Assembly: GCF_000271665.2 (NCBI RefSeq)
Contig: NZ_CP010978.1
Location: forward strand, 5,290,501 to 5,354,500
Length of the DNA stretch: 64,000 nt
Origin: Pelosinus fermentans JBW45
GTDB taxonomy: Bacteria; Bacillota; Negativicutes; DSM-13327
Reading direction: 5' to 3'
Under the pieces are notes generated by a model, which made no database searches, was not told the DNA's origin, and saw only the letters and a list, made by a program, of their open reading frames with translations. Made by a program: the position numbers and the translations under genes. How positions within the stretch are numbered: the first letter of the stretch is position 1; every line of letters begins with the position of its first letter. Below are positions 16,794 through 24,796 of the stretch, one piece after another.

Positions 16794-16828
16794 AGCAGTC
16801 TGCATGCTAAAATAGCATTGCAGACTGC
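16794..16828 (+). terminator. Intrinsic terminator
   Basis: GCAGTCTGCATGCT pairs with AGCATTGCAGACTGC (one bulge), followed by a T-rich stretch, directly after the response regulator gene. Confidence 0.85.
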
Positions 16829-16928
16829 CTTAAATTTTGCGCTTTTTTAAGGTAAAAAAAGCTGTTTTCTCAGGTTCATTTCAATTGGGTAAAAGTGTAA
16901 AATATGATAGAAATAAACAAATTATACT

Positions 16929-17192
16929 ATGCGATTACATTCGACAGGAGAGATTTCTATTATAAATGGAAATGCAAGAAACATGATAACAGTCCATACT
17001 TCTAACAGTACAATGGAGTTAGCAGAAGTTATATTTAATAGATATATACTAATTGACTATGACGGTAACGAGTATATAATTTTGGACTACTTTGGGCAAA
17101 AAAGTCTATATAAACTGCACCACGATGAAAGAGAGCGAATGGGAATTACATACATTGATGCTATTGATAAAATAAATTTTGATGAAAAATAA
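16929..17192 (+). CDS. Small hypothetical protein
   Basis: The frame encodes 87 residues, with a body rich in beta-prone segments (ITVHTSNSTMELAEVIFNRYILIDYDGNEYIILDYF) and a charged C-terminus. The ATG at 16929 has a poor ribosome site; CAGGAGAG at about 16947 would better serve an internal start, perhaps the ATG at 16983. No family is recognised. It lies just outside the terminator of the response regulator and just before the accessory zone. Confidence 0.45.
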   Translation: MRLHSTGEISIINGNARNMITVHTSNSTMELAEVIFNRYILIDYDGNEYIILDYFGQKSLYKLHHDERERMGITYIDAIDKINFDEK

Positions 17193-17364
17193 AATCGTAT
17201 CCCCATGTGTGCCCTGAATTTGTCCAATCCCATGCTGACGAATGGTTTGCCCAATGACCATATGCCTTTGTATGTAAAGCTGTAATCCCAAATAAAGCTA
17301 TTGAAAATTTATTTAATACCTTACTTCTTAAATCATATACCGATTGCCTAGAGTTGTAACCCAT
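17161..17364 (-). CDS. Doubtful small ORF, aromatic-rich
   Basis: The 67-codon frame has AAGGGTGA before its ATG and an unusual composition (YGHWANHSSAWDWTNSGHTW), which is not typical of a chance shadow. Its 3' end runs into the plus-strand gene above by 32 bases. It may be real or the residue of a broken gene. Confidence 0.28.
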   Translation of the reverse strand: MGYNSRQSVYDLRSKVLNKFSIALFGITALHTKAYGHWANHSSAWDWTNSGHTWGYDFIFHQNLFYQ

Positions 17365-17442
17365 TAATCACCCTTATTTGCCATAGATCATATTATGTAT
17401 AGAATAATTTTCTATTGGTAAGTTAGGAGGTAATCTACAAAT

Positions 17443-17685
17443 ATGGATTATCGTAAATGGGATCAACCTGAAATTGAAAACTGGAAAGAAGATCCATCTT
17501 CGAGAAAAAAACTTTATGCATCAGACTTATGGGAATTTGGCCTAGGCTGCTACCCTGTTTACTCTTGTTATAATTGGTATTGCTGGCCTAATGATAGTTG
17601 CTGTCCTAGACGATCTTGTTGGCCCAGACGGGGTTGTTGGCCTAGACGAAGTTGCTGGCCTAGACAAGGTTGCTGGCCGCGCTAG
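17443..17685 (+). CDS. Cys/Trp/Pro/Arg hexapeptide-repeat protein
   Basis: The 80-residue protein starts with an acidic, polar half (MDYRKWDQPEIENWKEDPSS) and ends in six tandem hexapeptides: CWPNDS, CCPRRS, CWPRRG, CWPRRS, CWPRQG and CWPR. An ideal ribosome site (TAGGAGGT) precedes the ATG, and a hairpin terminator follows. The regular Cys-Trp spacing with Arg pairs suggests a cross-linkable or metal/nucleic-acid-binding tail; Cys-rich repeat proteins of this size are common among spore coat and exosporium proteins, but no family is recognised. The 18-nt DNA repeats are still very alike, which suggests recent expansion. There is no signal peptide. Confidence 0.75.
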   Translation: MDYRKWDQPEIENWKEDPSSRKKLYASDLWEFGLGCYPVYSCYNWYCWPNDSCCPRRSCWPRRGCWPRRSCWPRQGCWPR

Positions 17686-17705
17686 CTTCGCAGGTACTTA
17701 TTTAT

Positions 17706-17733
17706 TATTAGAAAGCTTTCGGGCTTTTTCTTT
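17706..17733 (+). terminator. Intrinsic terminator
   Basis: GAAAGC pairs with GCTTTTTC around a TTCGG loop and is followed by a T run, shortly after the repeat-protein gene. Confidence 0.65.
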
Positions 17734-17778
17734 TTTGCCTAATTCTCTAATAACAAATATCACTCCTACCGGTAAACG

Positions 17779-18022
17779 CTACATTTCTATCCAGTCCACG
17801 TCTTCCATCTTGTAATAATGCGATTCTTTAATTTGATAACTAAAAGGTACTTTTTTTCAAGCAGAAGTTTTCGATATTTCCCTACTGAAATCATCGGGTC
17901 AGTCAGGCACAGACTCCTTTCAGGGAACTGCTCTAATGACCTAGTCTGTTGCTGAAAAGCATCAATAAACCGCAACGCTGCTGTTTCACTAACCTGTGCT
18001 AGAAACCGAGTTTGAACTATAA
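17779..18022 (-). pseudogene. Broken RelE/ParE-family toxin gene
   Basis: Reading the minus strand gives IIVQTRFLAQVSETAALRF, then IDAFQQQTRSLEQFPERS and VGKYRKLLLEKKYLLV, which matches the RelE/ParE toxin fold (helical hairpin, then the KYRKLL core strand). After LLV a single-base loss shifts the frame; the other frame continues YQIKESHYYKMEDVDWIEM and stops at 17779. The start codon is also missing, and no antitoxin gene is seen upstream. ParE/RelE proteins poison gyrase or cut mRNA on the ribosome; this copy cannot. A second copy of only the last codons is at 22004-22051. Confidence 0.7.
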
Positions 18023-18027
18023 TGAGA

Positions 18028-18052
18028 AAAGCGCCGCTAGGGCGCTTTTTTA
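18028..18052. terminator. Intrinsic terminator
   Basis: AAAAGCGCC and GGGCGCTTTT form a compact stem followed by T runs on the plus strand. It overlaps the 3' end of the minus-strand small ORF at 18037-18195. Confidence 0.7.
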
Positions 18053-18195
18053 TTATTTTCTACTATAGTCCTACTGGTATCAGAATTAATACTGGTTTTT
18101 GCATTCAATGCGGCATAGGCAGTTGTAATATTAGGGAAGGTATTCCTTTTTGCAGCTTTAGCAATAACTTCATCTGATGATTTCTGTTCAGACAT
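18037..18195 (-). CDS. Small hydrophilic protein (52 aa)
   Basis: GGAGGTGCGAGT precedes an ATG opening 52 codons: MSEQKSSDEVIAKAAKRNTF, then NITTAYAALNAKTS and a charged tail. Composition is polar and helix-forming, with no membrane segment. No family is recognised. The strong ribosome site and the terminator-like hairpin at its 3' end argue that it is expressed. It is one of several such small genes in 17.4-19.6 kb. Confidence 0.6.
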   Translation of the reverse strand: MSEQKSSDEVIAKAAKRNTFPNITTAYAALNAKTSINSDTSRTIVENNKKAP

Positions 18196-18435
18196 ACTCG
18201 CACCTCCTAGTAAGAGTGTTTACTGTGTTTTTAAAAACTATTCAGTTATTATGGAGCTTTTTACTGTTTCTATATAATGCCACAAATTCAATAAAATCAA
18301 GGGTTCTTCCATTTACCATTTTACTCGATCTACTAATCTACTGTTTTATACTGGCTATTCCTACTCATACAAAATGCAATTATAAAAACCGCCTCACTTC
18401 AAAGTAAGGCAGTATAATTACCTTCGTTACAAATT

Positions 18436-18618
18436 TTATTCGTATTTTTCCCATTCTTCATTTTCATATGTTTCAATATATGCGACTCCATACTTTGATT
18501 GCCATTCAACAACTTTATCGCGAGCTTCTTCGATCGTTGAGCCAGGAGATAACTCAAAATAATAATAGTTGTTTTTAGACCTTTCATAAGCAATTATTCT
18601 AATTTTATTATTAATCAT
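18436..18618 (-). CDS. Small hypothetical protein (60 aa)
   Basis: The 60-residue frame (MINNKIRIIAYERSKNNYYY...) has alternating beta and helix potential, with GSTIEEARDKVVEWQSKYG as a helix, and could be a small alpha/beta domain. AGGGGGA stands before the ATG. It begins 30 nt after another small gene (18649-18819), so the two are probably one operon. No family is recognised. Confidence 0.6.
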   Translation of the reverse strand: MINNKIRIIAYERSKNNYYYFELSPGSTIEEARDKVVEWQSKYGVAYIETYENEEWEKYE

Positions 18619-18648
18619 TTTAATTCCCCCTATAGGAATAAATCCCCA

Positions 18649-18819
18649 TTATCCTGTTATTTTCTTACGTCTTTCAAAATCAACTAACTCTCTAATTTTA
18701 GCATGGGTCATAATTTCTAATTCTCTAGTAAGGTCCCCTAGTAGTATATCTATCTGTTCTTCACTAGCCTCAGCAAAGTATTTTTTCGTTAATTGTTTTA
18801 ATTCTTCAAAATTTAGCAT
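18649..18819 (-). CDS. Small helical protein (56 aa)
   Basis: AGGAGG lies before an ATG opening 56 codons, beginning MLNFEELKQLTKKYFAEASE and ending in the basic VDFERRKKITG. The whole chain is predicted helical and acidic, like small regulators or partner proteins, but no family is recognised. It is the first gene of a two-gene unit with 18436-18618. Confidence 0.6.
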   Translation of the reverse strand: MLNFEELKQLTKKYFAEASEEQIDILLGDLTRELEIMTHAKIRELVDFERRKKITG

Positions 18820-18912
18820 TTTAGAATACCTCCTATTCTATAATAATTATTATCTATTTTTTAGTATATTTACCCCTTGTCAGTTAATATTCTCAACAAA
18901 CCACTTCCCTCT

Positions 18913-19044
18913 TCATCGAAATAAATAGGCTTGTTTATTGCAAATCATACAAGTATACCGTATTCCCATACTACGGCTCTTCAGTGATAGCTCCTGCCCC
19001 ACCTCTAAAACGATATCAAATTCAAATACCCGCCCATCTTCCAT
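18913..19044 (-). CDS. Doubtful 43-codon ORF with CxxC
   Basis: The frame reads MEDGRVFEFDIVLEVGQELS and later YTCMICNKQAYLF, with a CxxC pair that could bind zinc. The ribosome site is weak. It may be a fragment of a phage gene. The rest of 18820-19420 shows no convincing gene. Confidence 0.22.
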   Translation of the reverse strand: MEDGRVFEFDIVLEVGQELSLKSRSMGIRYTCMICNKQAYLFR

Positions 19045-19421
19045 TTATAGCTAGTGGTCACCCTCACCATCTATGCAATACCTAGCTGTATTTGTACGAA
19101 GACTTTACTCATATTTCACCTTACATTTAGAACGTATGTTCGTTATAATTATAAGTTTTTAACGCTAGTAAATCAAGTGGCAAATGCTTATTTTTTTAAA
19201 ACCGCCTCACCAGTTACCTCTATTTACTTTTTAAAGTCCACATCGCAAAGGAACTTTATTAAAAGGGTACATTTCCTAATAAATAGGCTTTCACTAATAC
19301 ACATTCCGCAGTAACATAAATTAGACTACCATCTGAAAATTTATTTCTTATTCTTTATCCGTACAGATTAACGTAATTTTATAAGCTTGACTCGGAAATA
19401 CTAACATCGGAGGTGATTTTC

Positions 19422-19559
19422 TTGAAAAATTCTACTGATCATAGCAAAAAAATTGATCGTAAGACTCATGTCTTTTCAAGTTTGAATGGTAAAGACACAC
19501 CCCCTGATATTAAGAAAAACAGCTATGTGAATCAAGGAGAAGAGCCCAGGAAAGTATAA
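19422..19559 (+). CDS. Small polar protein (45 aa)
   Basis: A TTG start is preceded by CGGAGGTGATTTT, a near-perfect ribosome site, and opens 45 codons: MKNSTDHSKKIDRKTHVFSS, then a Pro/Asp/Lys-rich tail. The protein is basic and probably unstructured. Short, Lys-rich polar proteins are frequent among minor spore proteins, but no family match is recognised. A terminator follows at 19579-19618. Confidence 0.55.
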   Translation: MKNSTDHSKKIDRKTHVFSSLNGKDTPPDIKKNSYVNQGEEPRKV

Positions 19560-19578
19560 CTACCACACCTTTCATCTT

Positions 19579-19618
19579 TAGAACCAGAGTAACTGTAAAA
19601 ATAGTTCTCTGGTTCTTC
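19579..19618 (+). terminator. Intrinsic terminator
   Basis: AGAACCAGAG and CTCTGGTTCT form a stem ending in T-rich sequence, just after the 45-residue protein gene. Confidence 0.7.
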
Positions 19619-19745
19619 TAGTGCGTATCCATTCTAATAACAAATATCAATCCCAGATTTATCTTTAAATCCAATCCCGCCCATACATCACTTTCACCGA
19701 TTAAGTCATAATTCAGTTCCCGTATTCCTTCGCGAAACTCTGACA

Positions 19746-20035
19746 CTTGCCGTGGATCATCACCCAGCGCCTAAAGTAACCCGGGAAGAAGTGGAGATAT
19801 ATACCGAGGATGAAATCAAGGTTATCCTAGCCACTGCAAAGACCATGCGTAATCTTTCTGATTACCCGAAGCATCAATGGTATCCTGCTGTATATATGGC
19901 TGTTACTGGCGTTCGAATGAGTGAACTTTTTGGGCTGCGCTGGATGGACGTGCAAAAGGTAATACTATTTCCATTCGTCAAGGTTTGCATATGACAGAAG
20001 CAGGTGAATTTATTTTCGAAGAACCGAAGGAGACA
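19746..20035 (+). pseudogene. Tyrosine recombinase (integrase) fragment
   Basis: The frame PAPKVTREEVEIYTEDEIKV to GVRMSELFGLRWMDVQ covers the end of the core-binding region and the first catalytic Arg motif of a phage-type tyrosine recombinase. From about 19890 the DNA is nearly identical to 28021-28160, but two extra A bases after GTGCAA shift the frame, and homology ends near 20030. Start, N-terminus and the HxxR/Y catalytic part are missing. It marks an older integrated element. Confidence 0.85.
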
Positions 20036-20169
20036 ACACAGGGACAGGGACTACGTTTCCTTCTGTCCCCGTGTTTCCTTCTTTTCTAGCGGGGGTTATG
20101 CTGGTTTCTGTAACAGAATTTTGGCAATTAACATAAAATAATTTGAAGAAATAAGAAAGGGTGAGTATT

Positions 20170-21498
20170 TTGGATTGTCAAGGGCTAACAGGAAAGGTGA
20201 TATTACCTTGTGATGCTGAATATAATAGGGCGAGACAAGAATACAATGAAGCGATAGACAAGTGCCCCTTAGCTATTTGTTATTGCTGTAATATACAGGA
20301 TGTAGTCAATGCTTTATTATGGTCAGAAAGACGGGGAATACAAGTGAGGATTCGCTCTGGAGGACATAATTACGAGGGCTACTCTGTCGGTACAAATAAA
20401 TTGGTTATAGATACTTCTTTCATGAATGGCATCAGGGTCCATTCTGAGGACGATACTGTTGAAGTGCAAGCTGGAACGCGACTTATGCATTTATATAAAA
20501 CTCTCTATAATTCAGGATATACCTTCCCCGGTGGAACTTGTCCGACGGTAGCTATTTCTGGGTTGGTATTAGGAGGGGGCATAGGCTTATCTACACGATA
20601 TTTGGGGCTTACGACGGATAGTCTTATTGAAGCACAAATAGTAGATGCGAATGGAAACCTGTTAACAGCAAATCACTGTCAGAATGAAAAATTATTTTGG
20701 GCGTTGCGAGGAGCAGGAGGCGGGAACTTTGGGGTCGTGACCTCATACAAATTCCATCTGAGGAAGATAAACAAAATAACTCTCTTTCAGTTAAAGTGGA
20801 GTAATCAGTCTGCTAGGCTTAAATTTTTACAAGTCTGGCAAGAGTGGTTAAGGAATTTAGATACGAGGATTAGTGCTTTCGGGAGAATATATAAGCCAGG
20901 TCCTTGGATTTTTGGATTCTTTTATGGATATCCTGAGGAGGCTAGACAGATTTTAGAGCCTTTTTTAAGCATACCGGGAATAATTTTCGAGAATATTGAG
21001 TATGTAGACTTTATTGATGCTGTAAAGATAATAGGGGAAATCTATCCGAAACGGGAGGCTTTTAAAGCGACAGGAAGATTTATTGAAAGACAGCTTTGCC
21101 ATTGTGAATTGGAAAAAATTATAGACATAGTAGAGGCCGCACCTACTGAGGATAATTCATTTATTGGGCTGTATTCATTAGGCGGAGCCGTTAGGGCCAT
21201 GAAAACAGATAGTACCGCTTTCTTTTACAGGCAGGCTAATTATATAATGGGAATTTCGTCAAGCTGGGAGTGTAAAGCAGCAGCACCAGCTGTTATTGAA
21301 TGGGTAGAATCAGGATTTAAGTATATCTATACGTTGTCTATGGGTTCATATGTAAATTTCCCCTATAATAATTTGCCGTGTTATGAGTGTGCTTATTATG
21401 GGGAGCATATACAAAAGTTGCGGAGCATCAAGAAAGAGTATGATCCTCATAATGTGTTTGAATTTCCGCAGAGTATTAAAACGGTGTGCTGTGAATAG
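20170..21498 (+). CDS. FAD-linked oxidoreductase, berberine-bridge-enzyme type
   Basis: The protein (442 residues from TTG 20170) has an N-terminal PCMH FAD-binding domain and a C-terminal BBE segment (YYGEHIQKLRSIKKEYDPHNVF). Both covalent flavin anchors are present: His in RSGGHNYEG (about residue 66) and Cys in GGTCPTVAISG (about 124), so the flavin should be bicovalently bound as in BBE-like oxidases such as Bacillus YgaK/YvdP. These oxidise sugars, alcohols or secondary metabolites with O2. GTG 20161 is an alternative start, but AAAGGGTGAG overlaps it and fits TTG 20170. No signal peptide is seen. It sits between two integrase remnants, suggesting acquisition with the island. Confidence 0.9.
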   Translation: MDCQGLTGKVILPCDAEYNRARQEYNEAIDKCPLAICYCCNIQDVVNALLWSERRGIQVRIRSGGHNYEGYSVGTNKLVIDTSFMNGIRVHSEDDTVEVQAGTRLMHLYKTLYNSGYTFPGGTCPTVAISGLVLGGGIGLSTRYLGLTTDSLIEAQIVDANGNLLTANHCQNEKLFWALRGAGGGNFGVVTSYKFHLRKINKITLFQLKWSNQSARLKFLQVWQEWLRNLDTRISAFGRIYKPGPWIFGFFYGYPEEARQILEPFLSIPGIIFENIEYVDFIDAVKIIGEIYPKREAFKATGRFIERQLCHCELEKIIDIVEAAPTEDNSFIGLYSLGGAVRAMKTDSTAFFYRQANYIMGISSSWECKAAAPAVIEWVESGFKYIYTLSMGSYVNFPYNNLPCYECAYYGEHIQKLRSIKKEYDPHNVFEFPQSIKTVCCE

Positions 21499-21547
21499 TT
21501 CTGCTCGCTCCTACTTGCGTCGCGATGGCTATAGTCTCTTTCTAAAA

Positions 21548-21645
21548 ATAATCATAAAAAAGGAAAAAGTATGTCCTTTTTATGGTATTGTTTAACTGCT
21601 AAGCCAAACAATCCAAGGAACATACTTTTTATTTTATGATTATAT
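21548..21645 (+). terminator. Long imperfect hairpin, terminator or MITE-like
   Basis: Nested arms pair across about 98 nt: ATAATCATAAAA with TTTTATGATTAT, AAAAAGTATGTCCTT with AAGGAACATACTTTTT, and ATTGTTT with AAACAAT. It follows the flavoenzyme gene and may act as its terminator, although it is far longer than usual. Confidence 0.5.
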
Positions 21646-21880
21646 CATGCAATTAATTCAATATATTATTTGCAGGGTTAAGTGGCATAACGGATGGTTA
21701 ATAAACTTGCTCCTTGGTATCCAGACAAGACTCCGCCCCAGTAACATGATCTAGGTATTAGAAGTATTTCTAATACCTTAAAATCCTTTTTGCATTTCTA
21801 CTCTTCCTATAAAAGCGACATAACATACAAATAGCATACAGAAACACAAAAAAGCCTTCGCAATAACCTGCGAAGGCTTG

Positions 21881-21932
21881 AATTTACTGGAGCGGGTGAA
21901 GGAATTCGAACCCTCGACCCACGGTTTGGGAA
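21881..21932 (-). repeat. Left attachment repeat: copy of the tRNA-Gly(CCC) 3' half
   Basis: These 52 bp match 28715-28766 with two differences and correspond to the 3' end, T arm and anticodon-stem side of the intact tRNA-Gly at 28722-28796; beyond 21932 the match ends. This is the signature of site-specific integration into a tRNA gene. The upstream GAAGGCTT hairpin at about 21850-21880 precedes it. Confidence 0.8.
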
Positions 21933-22003
21933 TTGGAGAAAATGTGTTTTGGATGATCTATCTCTTTTTTTAAAAGTCCATAAAATCAAGGCATGTGCAG
22001 CTT

Positions 22004-22051
22004 ACATTTTCTATCCAGTCCACTTCTTCCATCTTGTAATAATACGAATCG
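22004..22051 (-). pseudogene. 3' scrap of a RelE/ParE toxin gene
   Basis: The minus strand reads DSYYYKMEEVDWIENV and is nearly identical in DNA to the 3' end of the broken toxin gene at 17779-18022. Only about 16 codons remain. The scrap lies just inside the left end of the tRNA-Gly element. Confidence 0.5.
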
Positions 22052-22090
22052 GTCCGCAAAATGGTCCGCAGATATAACAACGATTACTGC

Positions 22091-22708
22091 TCATTCACCA
22101 GTGATATCATTAAGATACTGCACCAGTTTGCTCACATGTGTTGATGGATTCGAAACCCGCCCGTATAAATCTCTTCCTAATCCCCTATGGAAGCTGCTTA
22201 AAATAGAAGCATTCGCTATAGCTATTTTTTGCTTTGACTTTAAATCATCATAATAATTTGATGCTTTATTGTATCCAGGAATGTAGCGATTCAAATTTTG
22301 AACTAAATTTGTATTTGTTAATAATGCCGTCGAAGTAGATCCAAAATGGATTAAGTACCATAGCTCGAATGATGGATTTGATAAAATTACTTCCATGTTT
22401 TTTCTCTTTGCTAGCTTCCTTGCCTTCTCGATAAGAGCATCACTATTACCATCTACATCAAAAACAATCCAAACACTGCCTGTTTTTTTGTTTATTCCCA
22501 ATTCATCAGCCTTTAATGCTGCAAATCTAACTAGATTTAGTGGATCAGTATTGCTCGTATTGGGGATTTCAATTTTTACCCCCGTATCCCGCCTTCTGTA
22601 ATTTCGTAAATAAGTTCGTTCTGTTTTTTCCCCCTCACAAACGATGAGTACCGTAAACCCAGCCTGCCTTCTATTTCTGCTTCTTGGCGATTCAACTATT
22701 TTGGCCAT
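22091..22708 (-). CDS. RloB-family protein
   Basis: The 205-residue protein matches the RloB family: an N-terminal TVLIVCEGEKTERTYL segment and a later VWIVFDVDGN, which together look like a Toprim-type acidic centre (E, then DxD), followed by NPSFELWYLIHF. RloB partners an SMC-like ATPase (RloA) in restriction- and phage-defence-linked loci; lactococcal AbiL is a related two-gene abortive infection system. The ATG lies within the last codons of rloA (13-nt overlap), so the two are translationally coupled. Nuclease activity is plausible but not demonstrated by the sequence. Confidence 0.85.
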   Translation of the reverse strand: MAKIVESPRSRNRRQAGFTVLIVCEGEKTERTYLRNYRRRDTGVKIEIPNTSNTDPLNLVRFAALKADELGINKKTGSVWIVFDVDGNSDALIEKARKLAKRKNMEVILSNPSFELWYLIHFGSTSTALLTNTNLVQNLNRYIPGYNKASNYYDDLKSKQKIAIANASILSSFHRGLGRDLYGRVSNPSTHVSKLVQYLNDITGE

Positions 22709-23976
22709 TTACAAATCTGCTCCTCTCCAATAAAAGGTACAGCTCCATATCGACCTGCTAAATAGCCTTTTTCTATATTTTCGTCTTTTCGAACCTTCAA
22801 ATCTAACAAGGAATATATATCTGTCGCTCCTGATGCTTGGTTTTTTTCAACAAACCAGATTTGATCACGACGAAATATTGTTTGAGTCAGCAAATTTGTA
22901 TTATGTGTAGTAAAGATTAGCTGAGCATTACCTGTATTTTGATTTGGGTCATGAAATTTTTTTACTATGTTTTCTACTAATAAAGGATGAAGCTGAATAT
23001 CCAATTCATCAATGACTAATACATGTCCATTTTCTAGTACCTCTAATAACGGTGCGGCTAATTCAAATATTTTAATTGTGCCTGCTGACTCATCATCTAA
23101 ATCAAAAATTTCATCATGAAATTGACCATTTTCATTTTGGGTCCTGTGAGAAGTACGAACACTGATTACCTTTTTATCGCTCAAGTCCGATGAAATCGTT
23201 TTCTGTAATGTACTAGGTAACACTTTGTACATATCAGTTTCCCGTATATCCCGCTCTTCAGTTAAGTAATCTTGAATACTTATGTCAGCCTCAGCAAGTA
23301 AGCACCTGACAGCCTCTTTCATATCCGAATTCTGATGTATAACAGATGCTGTGTAGTTTACCCAGTTTCGTAAGCTCCCAAATATATTGATCTTTAAATT
23401 CCGTTTAAACCACTCAAAAGCTTTTGCAATAGGCTTATAGTTCCATTCTGTAGCACTAGCTAAATATAGTCGATTGCTCAGAGTTCGCCTTGATAGAGCT
23501 TCTTGCTCTTCTTTATCTTTCGTAAACTTAAATCTATTGGTATCCGTACGCTCAAATAAAGTTGCCTGCCGTCCTTTAGGGTAATTATATAGATATTCAG
23601 AATGCACTTTTTTTCTATCAATAGTAAATCCATATGCATACTTTATTCCTTGGTGAATGAAAATAATGTCGAATTTACTTGGCATATCTTTATACTTTTC
23701 ATCCATTCTAAATGGTATTACATTGATTTCATCGCCATCCTGGCGTGTATTATTTTCTAAAATAATACGTTCAATAAATTTCAAGCCTCGTAATACGTTT
23801 GTTTTGCCTGCAGCATTCGCTCCATAAAATACAGCGCTCTTTAGTATTCTAGTACTTTTATAATTCTCTGGACTGTATAAATTATAATTCATTGTAGTAT
23901 CTGGACCTGCAAGCATACTAAATACTACTTGTTCTTTAATTGAATAGAAGTTTTCTATTTTGACTTCTAAAAGCAT
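22696..23976 (-). CDS. RloA-like AAA ATPase (SMC/ABC-type)
   Basis: This 426-residue ATPase has the Walker A motif FYGANAAGKTNVL near residue 35 and a Walker B/D-loop VIDELDIQLHPLL near residue 340, with the N-terminus LLEVKIENFYSIKEQ typical of the AAA_15/AAA_21 anti-phage ATPases. A switch His lies in FTTHNTNLL. ATG 23976 is preferred (AGAGGGA upstream); the frame is open to 23994. It heads a two-gene unit with the RloB gene, inside the tRNA-Gly element, which makes an accessory phage-defence role likely by family and context. Confidence 0.88.
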   Translation of the reverse strand: MLLEVKIENFYSIKEQVVFSMLAGPDTTMNYNLYSPENYKSTRILKSAVFYGANAAGKTNVLRGLKFIERIILENNTRQDGDEINVIPFRMDEKYKDMPSKFDIIFIHQGIKYAYGFTIDRKKVHSEYLYNYPKGRQATLFERTDTNRFKFTKDKEEQEALSRRTLSNRLYLASATEWNYKPIAKAFEWFKRNLKINIFGSLRNWVNYTASVIHQNSDMKEAVRCLLAEADISIQDYLTEERDIRETDMYKVLPSTLQKTISSDLSDKKVISVRTSHRTQNENGQFHDEIFDLDDESAGTIKIFELAAPLLEVLENGHVLVIDELDIQLHPLLVENIVKKFHDPNQNTGNAQLIFTTHNTNLLTQTIFRRDQIWFVEKNQASGATDIYSLLDLKVRKDENIEKGYLAGRYGAVPFIGEEQICKWPK

Positions 23977-24058
23977 CTTTAATCCCTCTCTCATCGTCGG
24001 AATAGCTATATTATACCCCTATTTTCGTGATAAAATCACAAATTCCTTTTATAAATAA

Positions 24059-24533
24059 TCAAAAATGTGCATTTATATTTTTGTAAGGCTTATGTAGCAC
24101 AACAATTTTTAATCGATAGCCGCATATCACCAAATGTTCTCGCATCCGTATCACCAATATCCCAGCTCTCTTTAAAATTTTCTCATCCTCGCTTTTTTCA
24201 TGTTCACGCTTTCCAAAAAATTCATCAACTCTAGCAACTGCGGGATCAAACCAATCAGCCTTTTTCTTTGCCCAATCGATCCATGCCAAGGCTTTATCAT
24301 CTAAGCCGTAATTGCCCGCTGCTTCAGCAGCGGCTACATAGTTTCTTATACTACAAGCAGATTCATAGTCCCGCGCCGCATTTGTCAATGCTATTGTCGG
24401 CTTAATCTCGTTATTGTATCGGCTACGCCGTTCTTCTTGTAATCTCTCTTCTTCCTACCGTTTACGGGCGGCTTCTTCCTGCGCTTCGCGATCAATGCGA
24501 ACTACTTCTGATTTCAGTTCTGTATATTACAAA
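24059..24533 (-). pseudogene. Degraded coiled-coil protein gene
   Basis: The frame from 24388 down reads NAARDYESACSIRNYVAAAE, ...GLDDKALAWIDWAKKKADW and a charged tail. It continues upstream in the same frame as EEERLQEERRSRYNNEIKPT, then a TAG, then LKSEVVRIDREAQEEAARKR up to about 24533. So the gene has an in-frame stop and has lost its 5' end. The Glu/Arg-rich N-terminal part is a coiled coil. Function unknown; a phage or island origin is likely from position. Confidence 0.5.
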
Positions 24534-24630
24534 AGCCAAGCCTGCCCTTAAAATTCTTAAAGAGTACTTGCAGGAAAATTGTATTGTAATAGTAAATAAA
24601 GTAGAAAGATTTAAATTTTCCAAAAAATAA
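24529..24630 (+). pseudogene. 3' fragment of an unidentified gene
   Basis: The plus strand reads ITKAKPALKILKEYLQENC, IVIVNKVERFKFSKK and stop, a plausible alpha/beta C-terminus, but no start or sensible upstream frame exists. It abuts the broken gene above, so a deletion junction lies near 24530. Between here and 24797 nothing else is evident. Confidence 0.3.
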
Positions 24631-24796
24631 GACACCGCAAGAGTCTGCATTCACCGCTCCCATTACACCAGTTAATTATAGGTGACGAAGCGCTAATTCA
24701 GCTATTTACTCGCCTTTATTAGGTGCGGCAGAATTTCATTTCATACCCACCTAGACTATCTCAAAACGTATATATATATTAAAGGCAAAAGCTACT

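Noticed and set aside
17443-17685. CRISPR-like array suggested by regular repeats
   Set aside because: The 18-nt units are contiguous codon repeats in frame with no spacers. No CRISPR array or cas gene was seen in the window.
18399-18593. 64-codon minus ORF overlapping the 60-residue gene
   Set aside because: It lacks a ribosome site; the overlapping frame 18436-18618 has one and a more protein-like composition.
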